A stretch of 64,000 nucleotides of DNA from the NCBI GenBank assembly GCA_025526915.1, contig JAHLKH010000113.1, positions 22,808-86,807 on the forward strand, read 5' to 3'. The notes under the pieces are model-generated. The model was given only the letters and a program-made list of their open reading frames with translations. It had not been told where the DNA came from and did not search any database. This DNA comes from Entophlyctis helioformis (lineage: Eukaryota > Chytridiomycota > Chytridiomycetes > Chytridiales > Chytriomycetaceae). The position numbers and the translations under genes were made by a program. Shown one piece after another: positions 1-10,758 of this stretch (positions within the stretch are counted from its first letter, which is position 1; each line of letters begins with the position of its first letter).

Positions 1-1
1 C

Positions 2-502
2 CGCCTTGATATTCTCGTCAACAACGCCGGTGTGTTCAGCGTGACGCCCATCCTTGACCACGACATTGAGGAGTTCCACCGTGTGGTGCGCATCAATGTC
101 AACGGCACGTTCCTGCCCACTCGCGCGGCCGTCAAGGTCATCCAGGACGGCGGCGTCATCATCAACATCTCGACCGTAGCTACAAAGGCGATCTTCCCTG
201 GCACATCCGTCTACGCGGCGACCAAGGGCTTTGTCGAGGCGTTTACCCGCGCACTGGCCGTTGAGCTCGCTCCCCGCAAGATCCGTGTCAACACCGTGTC
301 GCCTGGATACACCGTCACAGACATGCTCATGTCCAACGGTGAGGGTATCGTCGAGACGGCCGCGCAGTTTTCCATCTTCAAGCGTCCTGGCACGGCAGAA
401 GACATTGCCGAGTCTGTGGCTTTCCTTGCACACCCTCGCTCTGGCGCATGGATCACCGGCCAGAACATTGGTGCCAACGGCGGCATTGCCTTTGCTCTCT
501 GA
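2..502 (+). CDS. Short-chain dehydrogenase/reductase, 3' part (copy 1)
   Basis: C-terminal two thirds of a classical SDR oxidoreductase (FabG-like, NAD(P)H-dependent), entering from the left window edge in frame 2. Visible family motifs are the NNAG structural motif at the very start, the active-site serine in NISTV, the catalytic YxxxK as YAATK, and the downstream PGY segment. The reading frame is clean to a TGA at 500-502. Substrate cannot be told from sequence. The gene converges on a PRP6 fragment and is repeated with damage at 1959-2748. The true start lies outside the window. Confidence 0.88.
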   Translation, partial: RLDILVNNAGVFSVTPILDHDIEEFHRVVRINVNGTFLPTRAAVKVIQDGGVIINISTVATKAIFPGTSVYAATKGFVEAFTRALAVELAPRKIRVNTVSPGYTVTDMLMSNGEGIVETAAQFSIFKRPGTAEDIAESVAFLAHPRSGAWITGQNIGANGGIAFAL

Positions 503-642
503 TCTGCCCTTTCGTTGTACACCTTCTTGAAATGAACCACTTCTGGATACTGCTTGTCGATCCTTTGCCCATTCATGGCACCTTCAGCCACATGGTGTCA
601 TGTATTGCAGATCCAAGGATTCCATGATGCATATCACATGCC

Positions 643-1480
643 TCAGAAGATGCTCTCCAGGCGTGCAGCCACGAGACTCAGAATCTCGCCCGTCTTGGCA
701 CCAACGTGGCGCATGCTCTTGGACACCGACTACCACACCTCGCCATGACGCGGCTCGGCAGCCACATATCGCTGCACAACATCATCCACCTGCTCGGCCG
801 TCCCGTGCATCTTCTCAAACTTGAGCAGCCATCCCCACGTGTCGCCCAGATCCGGGTTGGTCTTGATGGCGCGGTTGAACCAGCTGCGTGCCTTGTCCAG
901 CTTGCGCTCGGCCCAGAACAGCTGCGCGACCGTCGTCACAACCACTGGGTCGTTGTCGCACTTTTTGAGTGCGTCCACAGACCGTGCGCGACGCTGCGGC
1001 CGTGCCTCGGTCGCAATCATCTGCGACCACAGCTGCCCGGATGTCGGACACGCCTGCAGTGCCTTGGCAAGCAGTGCCTTTGCCATCGGCTGGTTGTTGG
1101 AGCGCATCTCGACACGCACAGCCTCGCACCACAGCTCAGGTGCATTCGGGTTGAGCAGCCGTGCTCGTTCAAGCGTCGCTCGTGCCTTGACCGGAAGGCC
1201 AGCGTCTTCTTCGAGCCGTGACGCCAGCAGCCACAACGGCACAGACTTTGGTGCGCGTTTGAGTCCCTGCACAGACGCCTCACATGCGGCTGCACTGTTG
1301 CCTTGGTCGGCGTGCAGGATCTGGCCCTTGATCATCCACAGCTTGTCAAAGGCAGGGAACTGCTTGAGACCCTGCTCGAGCAGCTCGAGTGCCTCGTTGA
1401 ACCGTCCTTGCTGCCGCTCAACCACGGCCGACTTCATCCACACACGCTCTGTGTTGGCACTCTTGCGTGCATCGCCAGCA
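643..1480 (-). pseudogene. PRP6 C-terminal fragment (duplicated)
   Basis: About 265 residues of the PRP6 HAT-repeat C-terminus, duplicated without the rest of the gene. It reads in one frame, unlike the matching part of the full gene, from [12 protein letters not shown] to RHGEVW. A CAG codon in the other copy is TAG here (730-732), removing the last 27 residues; the ancestral stop would be at 643-645. Upstream of 1480 the similarity ends and no start for this fragment is visible. It is probably a non-functional duplicate, but its clean frame makes it useful for finding errors in the full gene. Confidence 0.82.
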
Positions 1481-1958
1481 TCCTCCTCGGCCGACACCTG
1501 ATCTTGCGCTGAGATCCTCGCCTCGCAGGCAGGGCAACACACGCGGCTCGCACTCGCGGATCATGGCAAGCACCGTGGCCGCTGGCATTGCGCTCGCGTG
1601 GTGCACAGCGCACACGCCTCACCACGCACAGCGCACACGACGCACAGCACCGCAGAGTGGCTCTGCAAGGGGCTCGATGCTCTCGCATCCACCATCTGCG
1701 CACGCCATCACGCCATAGTTTTCCCGGAGTTAATCCTGCATAAATCCTCTGTTATCCGGATTGTTCCTGCGTGCTTGGCTTGTGTCAGCTGCGAGTCCGC
1801 AGAGCTGGGACGACGCATGGAGCGTCAATGAGGCCAGCTCGGCAAGCCGGAAAACGCCACAATCCTATAAAAAGGCAGCCACTTTACTGCCGCCACTCTC
1901 ATCCCATCAGCCAACCAACAGCCAGTCCTCTCTCTCTCCTCTCACCACACACATCACC
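1481..1958. other. Upstream region of SDR copy 2
   Basis: No convincing coding sequence. The left part is unrelated to PRP6 and follows the duplication break. The right part carries a TATA-like box and a CT-rich tract just before the SDR ATG at 1959, as expected of a promoter and short leader. Confidence 0.5.
1865..1871 (+). promoter_or_regulatory. TATA-like box of SDR copy 2
   Basis: TATAAAA 94 bp upstream of the SDR ATG, followed by a pyrimidine-rich leader (TCTCTCTCC). Spacing fits a fungal TATA promoter; this is inference from position and sequence only. Confidence 0.45.
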
Positions 1959-2748
1959 ATGTCCCACGGATACGACCTCGACTTTGTCGCCAAGCTCCCC
2001 GCTGACCTTGTGGGTCACGTCGCCGTCGTCACTGGCGGCTCGCGTGGCATTGGCCGTGCCGTGTCGCTCAAGCTCGCCTCTCTCGGCGCGTCCGTCATTG
2101 TCAACTATGCCGGCAACGCAGCTGCCGCCGCTGCAGGTCGTGGACGCCATCACAAAGTCTGGTCGCGGCAAGGCGACCGCCGTCCAGGGCGACGTCTCCA
2201 AGGCCGAAGACGCTCAGCGCCTCATTGACGAGACCATCCGCATCTACGGCCGCCTCGACATTCTCGTCAACAACGCGGTGTGTTCAGCGTAACGCCCATC
2301 CTCGACCACGACATTGAGGAGTTCCACCGCGTGGTGCGTATCAATGTCAACGGCACGTTCCTGCCCACTCGCGCGGCCGTCAAGGTCATCCAGGACGGCG
2401 GCGTCATCATCAACATCTCGACCGTGCTACAAAGGCGATCTACCCAGGCACATCTGTCCTACTGCGACCAAGGGCTTTGTTGAGGCGTTTACCCGCGCAC
2501 TGGCCGTTGAGCTCGGCTCCCCGGCAAGATTCCGTGTCAACACCGTGTCGCCTGGATACACCGTCACAGACTGCTCATGTCCACCGGTGAGGTATCGTCG
2601 AGACGGCCGCGCAGTTTTCCATCTTCAAGCGTCCTGGCACGGCAGAGACATTGCCGAGTCTGTGGCTTTCCTTGCACACCCTCGCTCTGGCGCATGGATC
2701 ACCGGCCAGAACATTGGTGCCAACGGCGGCATTGCCTTTGCTCTCTGA
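1959..2748 (+). pseudogene. Short-chain dehydrogenase/reductase (copy 2, frame-broken)
   Basis: Starts at ATG 1959 (MSHGYDLDFVAKLPADL) and shows the Rossmann glycine motif TGGSRGIG near residue 25, but needs several frame changes to reach the same C-terminus as copy 1 (GQNIGANGGIAFAL, stop 2746-2748). Breaks are seen near 2135, 2272 (NNAG becomes NNAV after loss of one C), 2427-2460 (around YxxxK) and 2510-2650. Almost all are single-base losses outside long homopolymers. Either copy 2 is a pseudogene or, more likely given the pattern, the consensus is poor here because reads could not be placed uniquely. It supplies the 5' end missing from copy 1. Confidence 0.8.
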
Positions 2749-3728
2749 TCTGCCCTTTCGTTGTACACCTTCTTGAAATGAACCACTTCTGGATACTGCT
2801 TGTCGATCCTTTGCCCATTCATGGCACCTTCAGCCACATGGTGTCATGTATTGCAGATCCAAGGATTCCATGATGCATATACATGCCTCAGAAGATGCTC
2901 TCCAGGCGTGCAGCCACGAGACTCAGAATCTCGTCCGTCTTTGCACCAACGTGTCGCATGCTCTTGGACACCGACTGCCACACCTCGCCATGACGCGGCT
3001 CGGCTGCCACACATCGCTGCACAACATCATCCACCTGTTCGGCCGTCCCGTGCATCTTCTCAAACTTGAGCAGCCATCCCCACGTGTCGCCCAGATCCGG
3101 GTTGGTCTTGATGGCACGGTTGAACCAGCTGCGTGCCTTGTCCAGCTTGCGCTCGGCCCAGAACAGCTGCGCGACCGTCGTCACAACCACTGGGTCGTTT
3201 TCGCACTTTTTGAGTGCGTCCACAGACCGCGCGCGACGCTGCGGCCGTGCCTCGGTCGCAATCATCTGCGACCACAGCTGCCCGGATGTCGGACACGGCC
3301 TGCAGTGCCTTGGCAAGCAGTGCCTTTGCCATCGGCTGGTTGTTGGAGCGCGGTCTCGACACGCACGGCCTCGCACCACAGCTCAGGCACATTCGGGTTC
3401 AGCAGCCGTGCTCGTTCAAGCGTCGCTCGTGCCTTGACCGGAAGTCCAGCGTCTTCTTCGAGCCGCGACGCCAGCAGCCACAGCGGCACAGACTTTGGTG
3501 CGCGTTTGAGTCCCTGTGCATACGCCTCGCGCGCAGCTGCAATGTTGCCTTGGTCGGCGTGCAGGATCTGGCCCTTGATCATCCACAGCTTGTCAAAGGC
3601 AGGGAACTGCTTGAGACCCCTGCTCGAGCAGCTCGAGTGCCTCGTTGAACCGTCCTTGCTGCCGCTCAAACACGGCCGACTTCATCCACACACGCTCTGT
3701 GTTGGCGCTCTTGCGTGCATCGCCAAGC
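2247..3728. repeat. Tandem duplication, copy 2
   Basis: Counterpart of 1-1480, covering the SDR 3' part and the PRP6 3' end. Unlike copy 1 it is joined to complete genes on both sides, so it is the parental arrangement. It holds most of the one-base indels. Confidence 0.9.
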
Positions 3729-5663
3729 AGCACCCGTGCACGCTCGTGCTCGCCAGTCTCCACCTCGAGCTTGATGGCCGCCAGCCAAATCTGCTCAGAG
3801 TCCGGATTGGCCAAGAACGCCTGCTCGAGAATGCCACGCGCAGCCTCGACGTCGCCTGCGATCCACTTCTCCTTGGCACCCATGAGCCACAGCACTTCGG
3901 CCTGCGGACAGTAGCGCACGGCCCGCGCAAGCAGCTCCTCGAGTGCCGCTGGCGTGCCATGCTCCTTCTCCAGAAACGCTGCACGGCGCCAGACAGGACT
4001 TCTTGGTCGGGAACACCGTCAGGGCATGTGCATAAATGGCACGCGCCGTCTCGATCGAGCTGCGTGTGATGCACGCCTCGGCGTCTTCCATCCAGGTTGC
4101 CTTGCGGTCCTCGTCCTCGATGCCCATGCCGATCGTGGCCTTGACGATCGCCTGTGCAACAGCCACAAACCCTTCCTTCTCGGCGGCCTCTGCCTCGGCA
4201 AGCCACTGCTCTCGCTCGAGATTTGAGCCGACGCTCATGAGCTTGGCAATACTGCGGTCAATGACCTTGCCCACCATTGGCGTGTTCTTGTTGTGCTCCT
4301 CGAGTTTGGCAGCGCTGACCCAGATCTCGTGCGACGTTGGGATTGATTGGCGAGCTTTGTTGAGCACCTTGCGTGCATTCTCGTACGACTCGAGACGCGC
4401 CAGCGCAATCCACAGCTCGACAGAGAGCGGCACGCACTCGACGGCGCGCGATAGCAGAGTGCGTGCATCGTCGGGATCCTCCTCGAGCGACACGGCCGCC
4501 TTCCACAGCTTGACCGAGTTGGGAATGCTCTCAATGGCACGACGCAGCACAAGCTTCTGAGCACGCACCTCGGTCTCGAGATCACGCGCTCTGAGCCAGA
4601 TCTTGACCGAGTGCGGCAGCTGGCGGACGGCGTTTCCGAGGATGATCTTGGCGTTCTCTTTGGTGTTGATACGGACGGCCTCGAGCCAGATGTCCTCGCT
4701 CTTGGGGCACTCTTCGCAGCCCTTGGACAGGATCTCGCGGGCCGCAGCGATCTTGCCAGCGACTTCTTCCAGACGTGCAGCAGCAATCCAGCCAGGTGCG
4801 TGCTTGGGGTTGGTTGTGGTCACGGAGCGCAGCAGCATACGCGCCTTCTTGATGTCGCTGATCTCCGAGTCCGACTTGACCACCACGCTGCTCAGGTCGG
4901 TCAGGTATCCCTTGGGATCGATGGTGGTTTGGCCCGAGACCGAGTCTGAGATCTGGTCGAGCTTGAGGCCCAGCACCTTGTCACGGGCCTGTCCAAACTG
5001 TGCAAAGTCGGTCATGGTGCCCGAGGGATCTGCTGCCGACACGGACGAATCCACGCTGTTGGCCGACTGCAGCCGGCTGGCAGCACCCAGCAGGATCGAG
5101 TCGGGAACGGCCGTCTGGCGATCGGACATGGTCTTGACCTTTTTGCCCTTTTTGCGAACAAGGTCGCCGACCTCGGGGATCGCTGCCCAGTCGTCTTGCG
5201 ACAGGCTCGAGAGATCGCGCTTGAGGTCCGCGAACTGCTGCTGGATGTTGGGCCGGTCGCGGCGGTACTTTTCCAGCTCCTCCTGCTCGCGTGCCTCGCG
5301 CCGGCTCTTTCGCCGCTCGTCCATTCGTGCCTCGACCTCTGCGTAGATGCGGTCGGCCTCCTCGTCGTCGGCCTCGTACGGCGCTGTGTTGAACAGACCC
5401 ATCTCGTTGTCCGGGTCCTGGTACCGTGCTGCATCGCCGTCGTCGCCGTCGCCGTTGCCGTCTCGGCCGCGAGGCCCGCGGCCCTCGGTCGCTGCCTGTG
5501 CAGCAGCAAGTGCAGCGGCGCCGTCGTCGGCGCTCTCGCGGGCCGGGCCAATGTCTGAGCGGGTTGTGAAGCCAGAAGCGCCTCTGCCCAGACCAGCAAT
5601 GTAGTTGGGCGGAGCAGGCTTGCTCATAAAGTCTGGGTCTGCAAGCGTCCGGAACTGGAACAT
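2888..5663 (-). CDS. PRP6: Pre-mRNA-processing factor 6, U4/U6.U5 tri-snRNP component
   Basis: Close match to PRPF6/Prp6, the HAT-repeat protein that bridges U5 and U4/U6 snRNPs in the nucleus. The N-terminal PRP1 domain shows [18 protein letters not shown] and ends near the DPKGYLTDL signature, followed by a long run of HAT repeats (for example [13 protein letters not shown] and VWLEAVRI) to the end RLESIF with TGA at 2888-2890. Length, about 925 residues, is normal for the family. Two start codons are possible, 5663 and 5626; the longer is given. No introns are seen. The first 560 residues read cleanly, then one extra T near 3985 and extra bases near 3616, 3298 and 3351 break the frame; comparison with the clean copy at 730-1473 shows the last three are insertions. 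I read these as sequence errors, not decay. Confidence 0.93.
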
Positions 5664-5681
5664 GTCGTTGTTGTTGTGGTG

Positions 5682-5705
5682 GTCGTCGTCGTCGTCGTCG
5701 TCGTT
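5682..5705. repeat. Trinucleotide (GTC)n tract in PRP6 leader
   Basis: Eight tandem GTC units just upstream of the PRP6 start codon, preceded by GTT repeats. Probably in the 5' untranslated region. Confidence 0.8.
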
Positions 5706-5789
5706 GTGATTCAGGTGATTGCGGGGAACGCGGACAAGCAGCGCAGCGGCGTTTATTGTGGTTCAAGGCAGCTTCATGTCTGCCACACA

Positions 5790-8700
5790 TCAGTCCGAGT
5801 CGTCGGCCATGTCGAGTGCAAGGTCCTGCAGCTGCTCTCGTCTGTATGACGGCTGGTGCGGCTCGTATCCATGGCCGCGGCGTGCACCTGCCCGCGATCG
5901 CTGCTTGACCCGTGCTATCTCGGCCTCGAGATCCATTGCCTGCTGTGAATGCGCCGATGCCTCGCCAGCGGCGGTTGCTGCCGCGGTCGCCGTGTGCAGC
6001 AGACTGCGGTCAACAGCCTCTGCTACGGCACTGGTGCGTGCCATGCACGTGTGTCAGCGTCAGTCGATCACGTCTTCTGGCGCGCGAGCCCCCACTTACC
6101 GCAGACGTGCACTGTTCATGCCCAGCTCCTGCTTGGTGTGGTAGCGGCTGTCCTTTTCAAGACGCTCCTTTTCCATCACTGCGCGGTCCAGATCCCGCTC
6201 TGCAGGACACCATCACGTCGTTGAGGTCAGCAAGGCAATCGGGCAATCGCCACCATGGCAAGCAAGAGAGCAGTGCATAGCACTCACGCAGCCGCTTGCG
6301 CTCTTCCAACAGCTCGGCCTCTTTCCCGACCAGTGTCCCAATCTGTCTGCCGAGGCTCTCAACCCGGCTCTCTGCATTCACACACCGCGCATGCAGGGCC
6401 GTGTGCTCCCGCTTCTCGACGCCAATCTGCTCCATCAGATCACGATGCCGTGCACCTGCCCGCTGGATCTGTGTCTCCAGCTCAGCAATCTTGGTCTGAT
6501 GCTGTGCAACCTGCGACCGCAAATGCGCCATGGCATTCTCGTAGTGCTCCGTCATCCGCTTGGACTCGTCACGCCACTTGTCGCCCAGCCGGCGCTGGTC
6601 GGTGAGCAGTTGCTGCATCTCGCGGCACGTGCGTGAGTGGGCTTCGGTGACGTTGTCGAGCTTGGACGTCAGATCCGAGACTTGGCCTTCATATTTTTGC
6701 GTGAGAGCAGCGAGCTCGGACTCGAACTGCATCTGCTTCTTGACCCGTGTTTCGTTGAGCGTCTTGTTGTCGTGCTCGAGTGCCGACAGCTTCTTGTGCA
6801 TAGTGATACGCTCCTCCTGCACAATAGTCAGCGCTTGTGAGACTCGCAGTCTCGTCTGGATTGCGTGCAGCGACTCGCCTTGGTCTCTTCCAGCTCTCGC
6901 TCGACTTCCGCAGACGCCTGTATGCTTCTTCAGCACGATGTGCGAGCTGCTGTCGCTCGGCCTCGTGACTGTTCTGCTCGCGGACAAGCTTCTGGTGGAT
7001 GCTGCTCCGGCCACGTCGCACCGTGTCAGCATCTCGCTCGTGCCATAAACTCGCACTGGCAATCCACCTTTCGACCTTGTGGATAGCCTCTGCCCTCTCT
7101 CGCTCGGACGCGCGCAGCTTGCAGTGCATTTCCTCGAGCGTCATCGTCAGCCGATCCGCCTCTGCCGGAATGTGTCTTGTAAGTGTCTCTAGCTCAGCCT
7201 CTGCAGCGCGCTTCTCTCTAATGGCCCGCTCAATCTGGTTGTGCAGCGTGGCAACGAGCGTCTCCAACTTTGCCGTCTCGTCTGCAAACTTGCGGCGATC
7301 GATGTTGAACTGATTGCGAAGTCTGCCACCACGATACCAGTCATTAGTACAGTCGTCTTGCAGCAAAGCTGGCGGTGTTGCTCACAGGCTGATGGCGCTC
7401 TCGTTCTTTTCAAGGTACTTGGCAGGCATCTCGTTGAGCTTGTTGTTCAGTTCGGAAATCTCGAGTTTGGCTCGTGCTTCGCGCTCCAGCGACTTGTCTC
7501 GCTCAAACAGCGCCTCTTCGAGCTGTCGTCTCAGCGTCAGTTACGCGTATGCCAAGGCACGATCATGCCTCCATCACCTCGTGGGTCCGTTGCTGGATCC
7601 CTTCGAGCGCCGCCAGCTCCTTCTTTTCCAGCAGCAGAATCTTCTTCTCAAGACTCTTGTTGACCGTCTGCAGCCGCTCATTCTCCTGCTTAATCTCCTC
7701 GTTCTCTTTGGCGCTCTTGGAGTGCTTGACTTGGTACTCTACAACGCCACACATTTACAATGTCAATACATGCATTGCAGTCAAGCCATGCTCAGCGGCA
7801 TGCGACCCACCGTCTAACGTGGCAGACTTGGATTTGAGATCATCAAGCAGCTCCTTCTCTCTGACTGCAAAGACTGCGGATTCCTTCAAATGCGACTGGT
7901 ATCGATCGGACACGTGTGCAACTGCCCGCTTGAGCTCATCAATGCGACTGTGGCACGCATCCAGCTCTTGTTCTTTGCGCCGCAGCTCTGTTTGCAGCGC
8001 GTCAATGTCTGCATGCGATACAGAGACTTCGTTGTGGCCGTCCTTGACCTCGCGCTCGAGCATTGCCGTGCCGTTCTTGAGCTCGTGTATCTCTTGCTCA
8101 AGAGATCGAACATGTGCCTTTGAGCCCTCCATCTCGATGGCATTGCTTTGCACTTTTGGTCAAACGGCGTGTCAGCCGTCTGGGATGGATGTGCTATAAA
8201 TGCATGTGCAGACCCACAGGTTTTGCTGTACTTGGCGACTTGCTGGCGAAGAGCGTCAATCTCCATGGCGCTCTGGCGGTTTTGATCGATGAGGTTGTCA
8301 TTCTCGGTAATGAGGATGGCAATCCGCTCTTGGTTCTCTTTCCTGAAAGGCAAGTATGGTGAGCGGGCCAACAGGCGAGTGTTTTTGGTGGATGAGATGA
8401 TGGATAGACGGACTTGCCATTCATCGCGTGCCGCGTACTTTGGCATATCGTACACGCTTGGCTGCATGGGTTGCATGGGTTGCATGGGCTGCATGGGTTG
8501 CATGGGTTGCATCGGCTGCATGGGCTGCATCATTGGAATGAAAGGAATGGCCGCGGTGGGCGAAACAGACAATGTGTACGTTGCTTGCGTCTGTGGAAGT
8601 GGAGTTGTTGATGCGACTGGGATAGGTGCTGGTGGCGCTGGGGCGGGTTCGGGTGCCGACAGTAATGTGGGTGCAGGTGCTGTCATGGCGGGCACTTGTG

Positions 8701-9451
8701 GAGGAAGGGCTGGAAGCGGAAGAGAAACGGATGACGCTGACTTTTTGGAGCTCGTTTCTGAGAATATCTTTGAGGCAGTTGCTGGCGGGACGACTGTTTG
8801 TGGGACGACTGCTGGCGTGATGGCTGCGGTGGGATGACTGCGGGCTGGTTCAGCATATCCTGTTCATGCAAGTGTTAGGTGTTGGACTGCCAGACAAGAG
8901 TCAGCCGGCGTAGAGAGCAACTTGCAGTTGATCCCTTCTTCTTTGGCGAAAGCGTCTCGACGTCGTCGCGGTGATTGTGCTCGAGGCTTGCAAACGAGAC
9001 CTGGGCACACGAGCCAGCTTGTCAACACGACGCGCTTGAACGACGCACGACAAACGACACACGGCATGCAAAGCCACGAATGCGATGTTGGCAAACACAT
9101 GGCGGCCAAACCTTGACGGATGGTGCTGGCGACGAGGTGTTGCGCTTGTAGAGGGCTGGCGTTGTAAAGAGGTGCCGACGCATGCATTACCATGCAAGCA
9201 GATACGGCATGTCAGCCAAAACATCCTGCGAGAGCACAGGGGCCATGCCGAGTGAGAATATGGGCAGCACCTTTGAACTCGGGCATCTGCGTCAGGTGCA
9301 GGTGCGGGGCGTCGGCGCGGCGGCTGGAGGGCGACACGAGGTCGGCATTCATGTCTGTCTCCTTGAGGGACAGCTCCTCGAGGCTCTTGCGTGCTGCGAG
9401 CGCATCTGCGCTGCCAGCTGTGCCGCCTTTGTTCAGCAGCGAAAGCGACAT
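5790..9451 (-). CDS. Long coiled-coil protein, multi-exon
   Basis: Unrecognised protein, predicted mostly coiled coil. Exon 1 probably starts at ATG 9451 ([13 protein letters not shown]); an exon near 8940-8990 reads [16 protein letters not shown]; a large exon at about 8400-8860 is rich in Pro/Ala/Ser and holds an MQP repeat; later exons (8230-8340, 7820-8150, 7563-7745, 6690-7320, 6298-6840, 6100-6199) are Glu/Lys/Gln/Leu heptad-like; the last exon ends ALDMADDSD at 5790. Two introns are clear: 6031-6099 and 6200-6297. Near 6900 the frame changes without an obvious intron. A cytoskeletal, centrosomal or basal-body role would suit such a protein, but nothing in the sequence proves it. PRP6 follows 127 bp downstream on the same strand. 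Confidence 0.6.
8461..8530. repeat. Met-Gln-Pro coding repeat
   Basis: Tandem 9-bp units (TTGCATGGG on the plus strand) encoding about eight MQP triplets in the coiled-coil gene on the minus strand, flanked by Pro/Ala-rich sequence. An intragenic minisatellite likely to vary in length. Confidence 0.85.
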
Positions 9452-9471
9452 TGGGTTTTGCGTCAAATCCA

Positions 9472-10750
9472 ATGACGGGCCTTGGCGACGACGACCGCGA
9501 GCTCATCCGCGGACTGCTGGCGGCGACAGACTTTCAGCTGCAGCCGCTGCATGTCGGACAGAGTGCGCCAACACAGGCGCAGGCAGAGCAGACACTTTCT
9601 TCTGTGCTGCTCAAGGACCGAGCGCTGTTTCTAGGTGCGTCCTTCTCGGCGGCTTGCGTTGACTCACCGGCTGGCTGCTGACCAACAACCAACGACCAAC
9701 GGCATACGAGCATAGAAAAGTGGGGGCCGCAGATGAGCGAGGAGCAGCTGCACCAATTCGACCGCTTCGCAGACGACTACGAGGTTGGCTTCCACCTCAA
9801 GAGGCTGCGGCGGCATGCAGCCAGACAGGCACGGGCATCAGCAGCAGCAGCACCACCATCAACGGCATCGCTCAAAGCGACTCGCAACCGGCGGTTCAAC
9901 TTCATGTCGCGGAATGTGCATGACGACACTTTCTCGACCTGGTCATGCAGGAGCGCGAGCCTGAGCTGTACGAAGAGTTTATGGATCGGTATGCGGTCGA
10001 AGCGGACAAGCGGCGGCCGTTTCCAGATTCGATGGGGCTTGTCGATCGCATCTACTACAACTTGGACAACGCACGGTATCTGCAGCAGGACGGCGAGGCG
10101 GCTGCGAGCGGTGGTGGTCCAAGCGTCGATCGCGCTGATCAGTTGCAGGCAGCCCGAGCTCAGACGTGGCACAGAAGAGACGAGGAAGAAGAGCAGATCG
10201 TCGAGTACGACACAGAGAGCGAGTCAGACGCAAGGACGACAAGGACGGCAGTGAAATGGAGACCAACAGTACCGGTCCGGGCAAGGGGGCATCCCTTTTA
10301 GCACATACGACAGCGCCGATAGTTGCGCAATCACAACCGCGTATCCATTCAGCCAATCGGCCAGATGGTGAGAGGAGGACGGCGAAGAGGACGATGCGCT
10401 GGAAATGGAAGAGCTGGAGTTTGACGATCAGCCGACTCAGCAGGAACTTGACGTGCGGGAACACGACCTGCATCGCATGCTGCAGGAGCGGTTCTTGGAT
10501 GGAAACGATGTAAGCCAGCATGTCCAAGCGTTCCCGGCATGGTTTTGCGGCACTGACGACTCGTTATTCTTGTGCACAGCCGTTTGTAAACTATGGCGAC
10601 ATTGACAACAACTCCGAATACGACAATCTGTCCATGATTGGCGCAGATGTACAGGATCGATACTTTGATGACGACGATGATGAGGATCAGGATTGCATTG
10701 CTGAGCCACGTCCAATGATTGCTGGCGACGAGGACGAGCTGGACTACTGA
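9472..10750 (+). CDS. CCDC97: CCDC97 family protein (SF3b-associated)
   Basis: Matches the conserved C-terminal domain of CCDC97, a protein found with the SF3b part of the U2 snRNP. Exon 1 (9472-9634) joins across intron 9635-9715 to give LFLEKWGPQMSEEQL, followed by FADDYEVGFHL, then EREPELYEEFMDRY, an acidic linker, LQERFLDGND and, after intron 10510-10579, the signature DIDNNSEYDNL and RYFDDDDD, stop 10748-10750. A one-base frame break lies near 9925 and the acidic linker at 10220-10390 contains at least one unresolved intron or indel. Its ATG is 20 bp from the start of the divergent coiled-coil gene. Confidence 0.85.
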
Positions 10751-10758
10751 ATACGCCA

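Larger units (their letters stand above)
1..1480. repeat. Tandem duplication, copy 1 (SDR 3' part plus PRP6 3' end)
   Basis: This stretch matches 2247-3728 almost base for base, offset by 2245-2248 bp. The right-hand break of similarity is near 1473/3722, where copy 1 leaves PRP6 sequence and copy 2 continues it. Differences are scattered substitutions plus many one-base indels, nearly all on the copy 2 side. The left boundary is outside the window. Confidence 0.9.

Noticed and set aside
1959..2748. Programmed frameshifting in the SDR gene
   Set aside because: Too many shifts in both directions without slippery sites; the sister copy is clean, so errors or decay explain it better.
2846..4069. 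407-residue plus-strand open frame
   Set aside because: It lies antisense to PRP6, which is strongly conserved on the minus strand; the frame is open only because of G+C-rich codon use.
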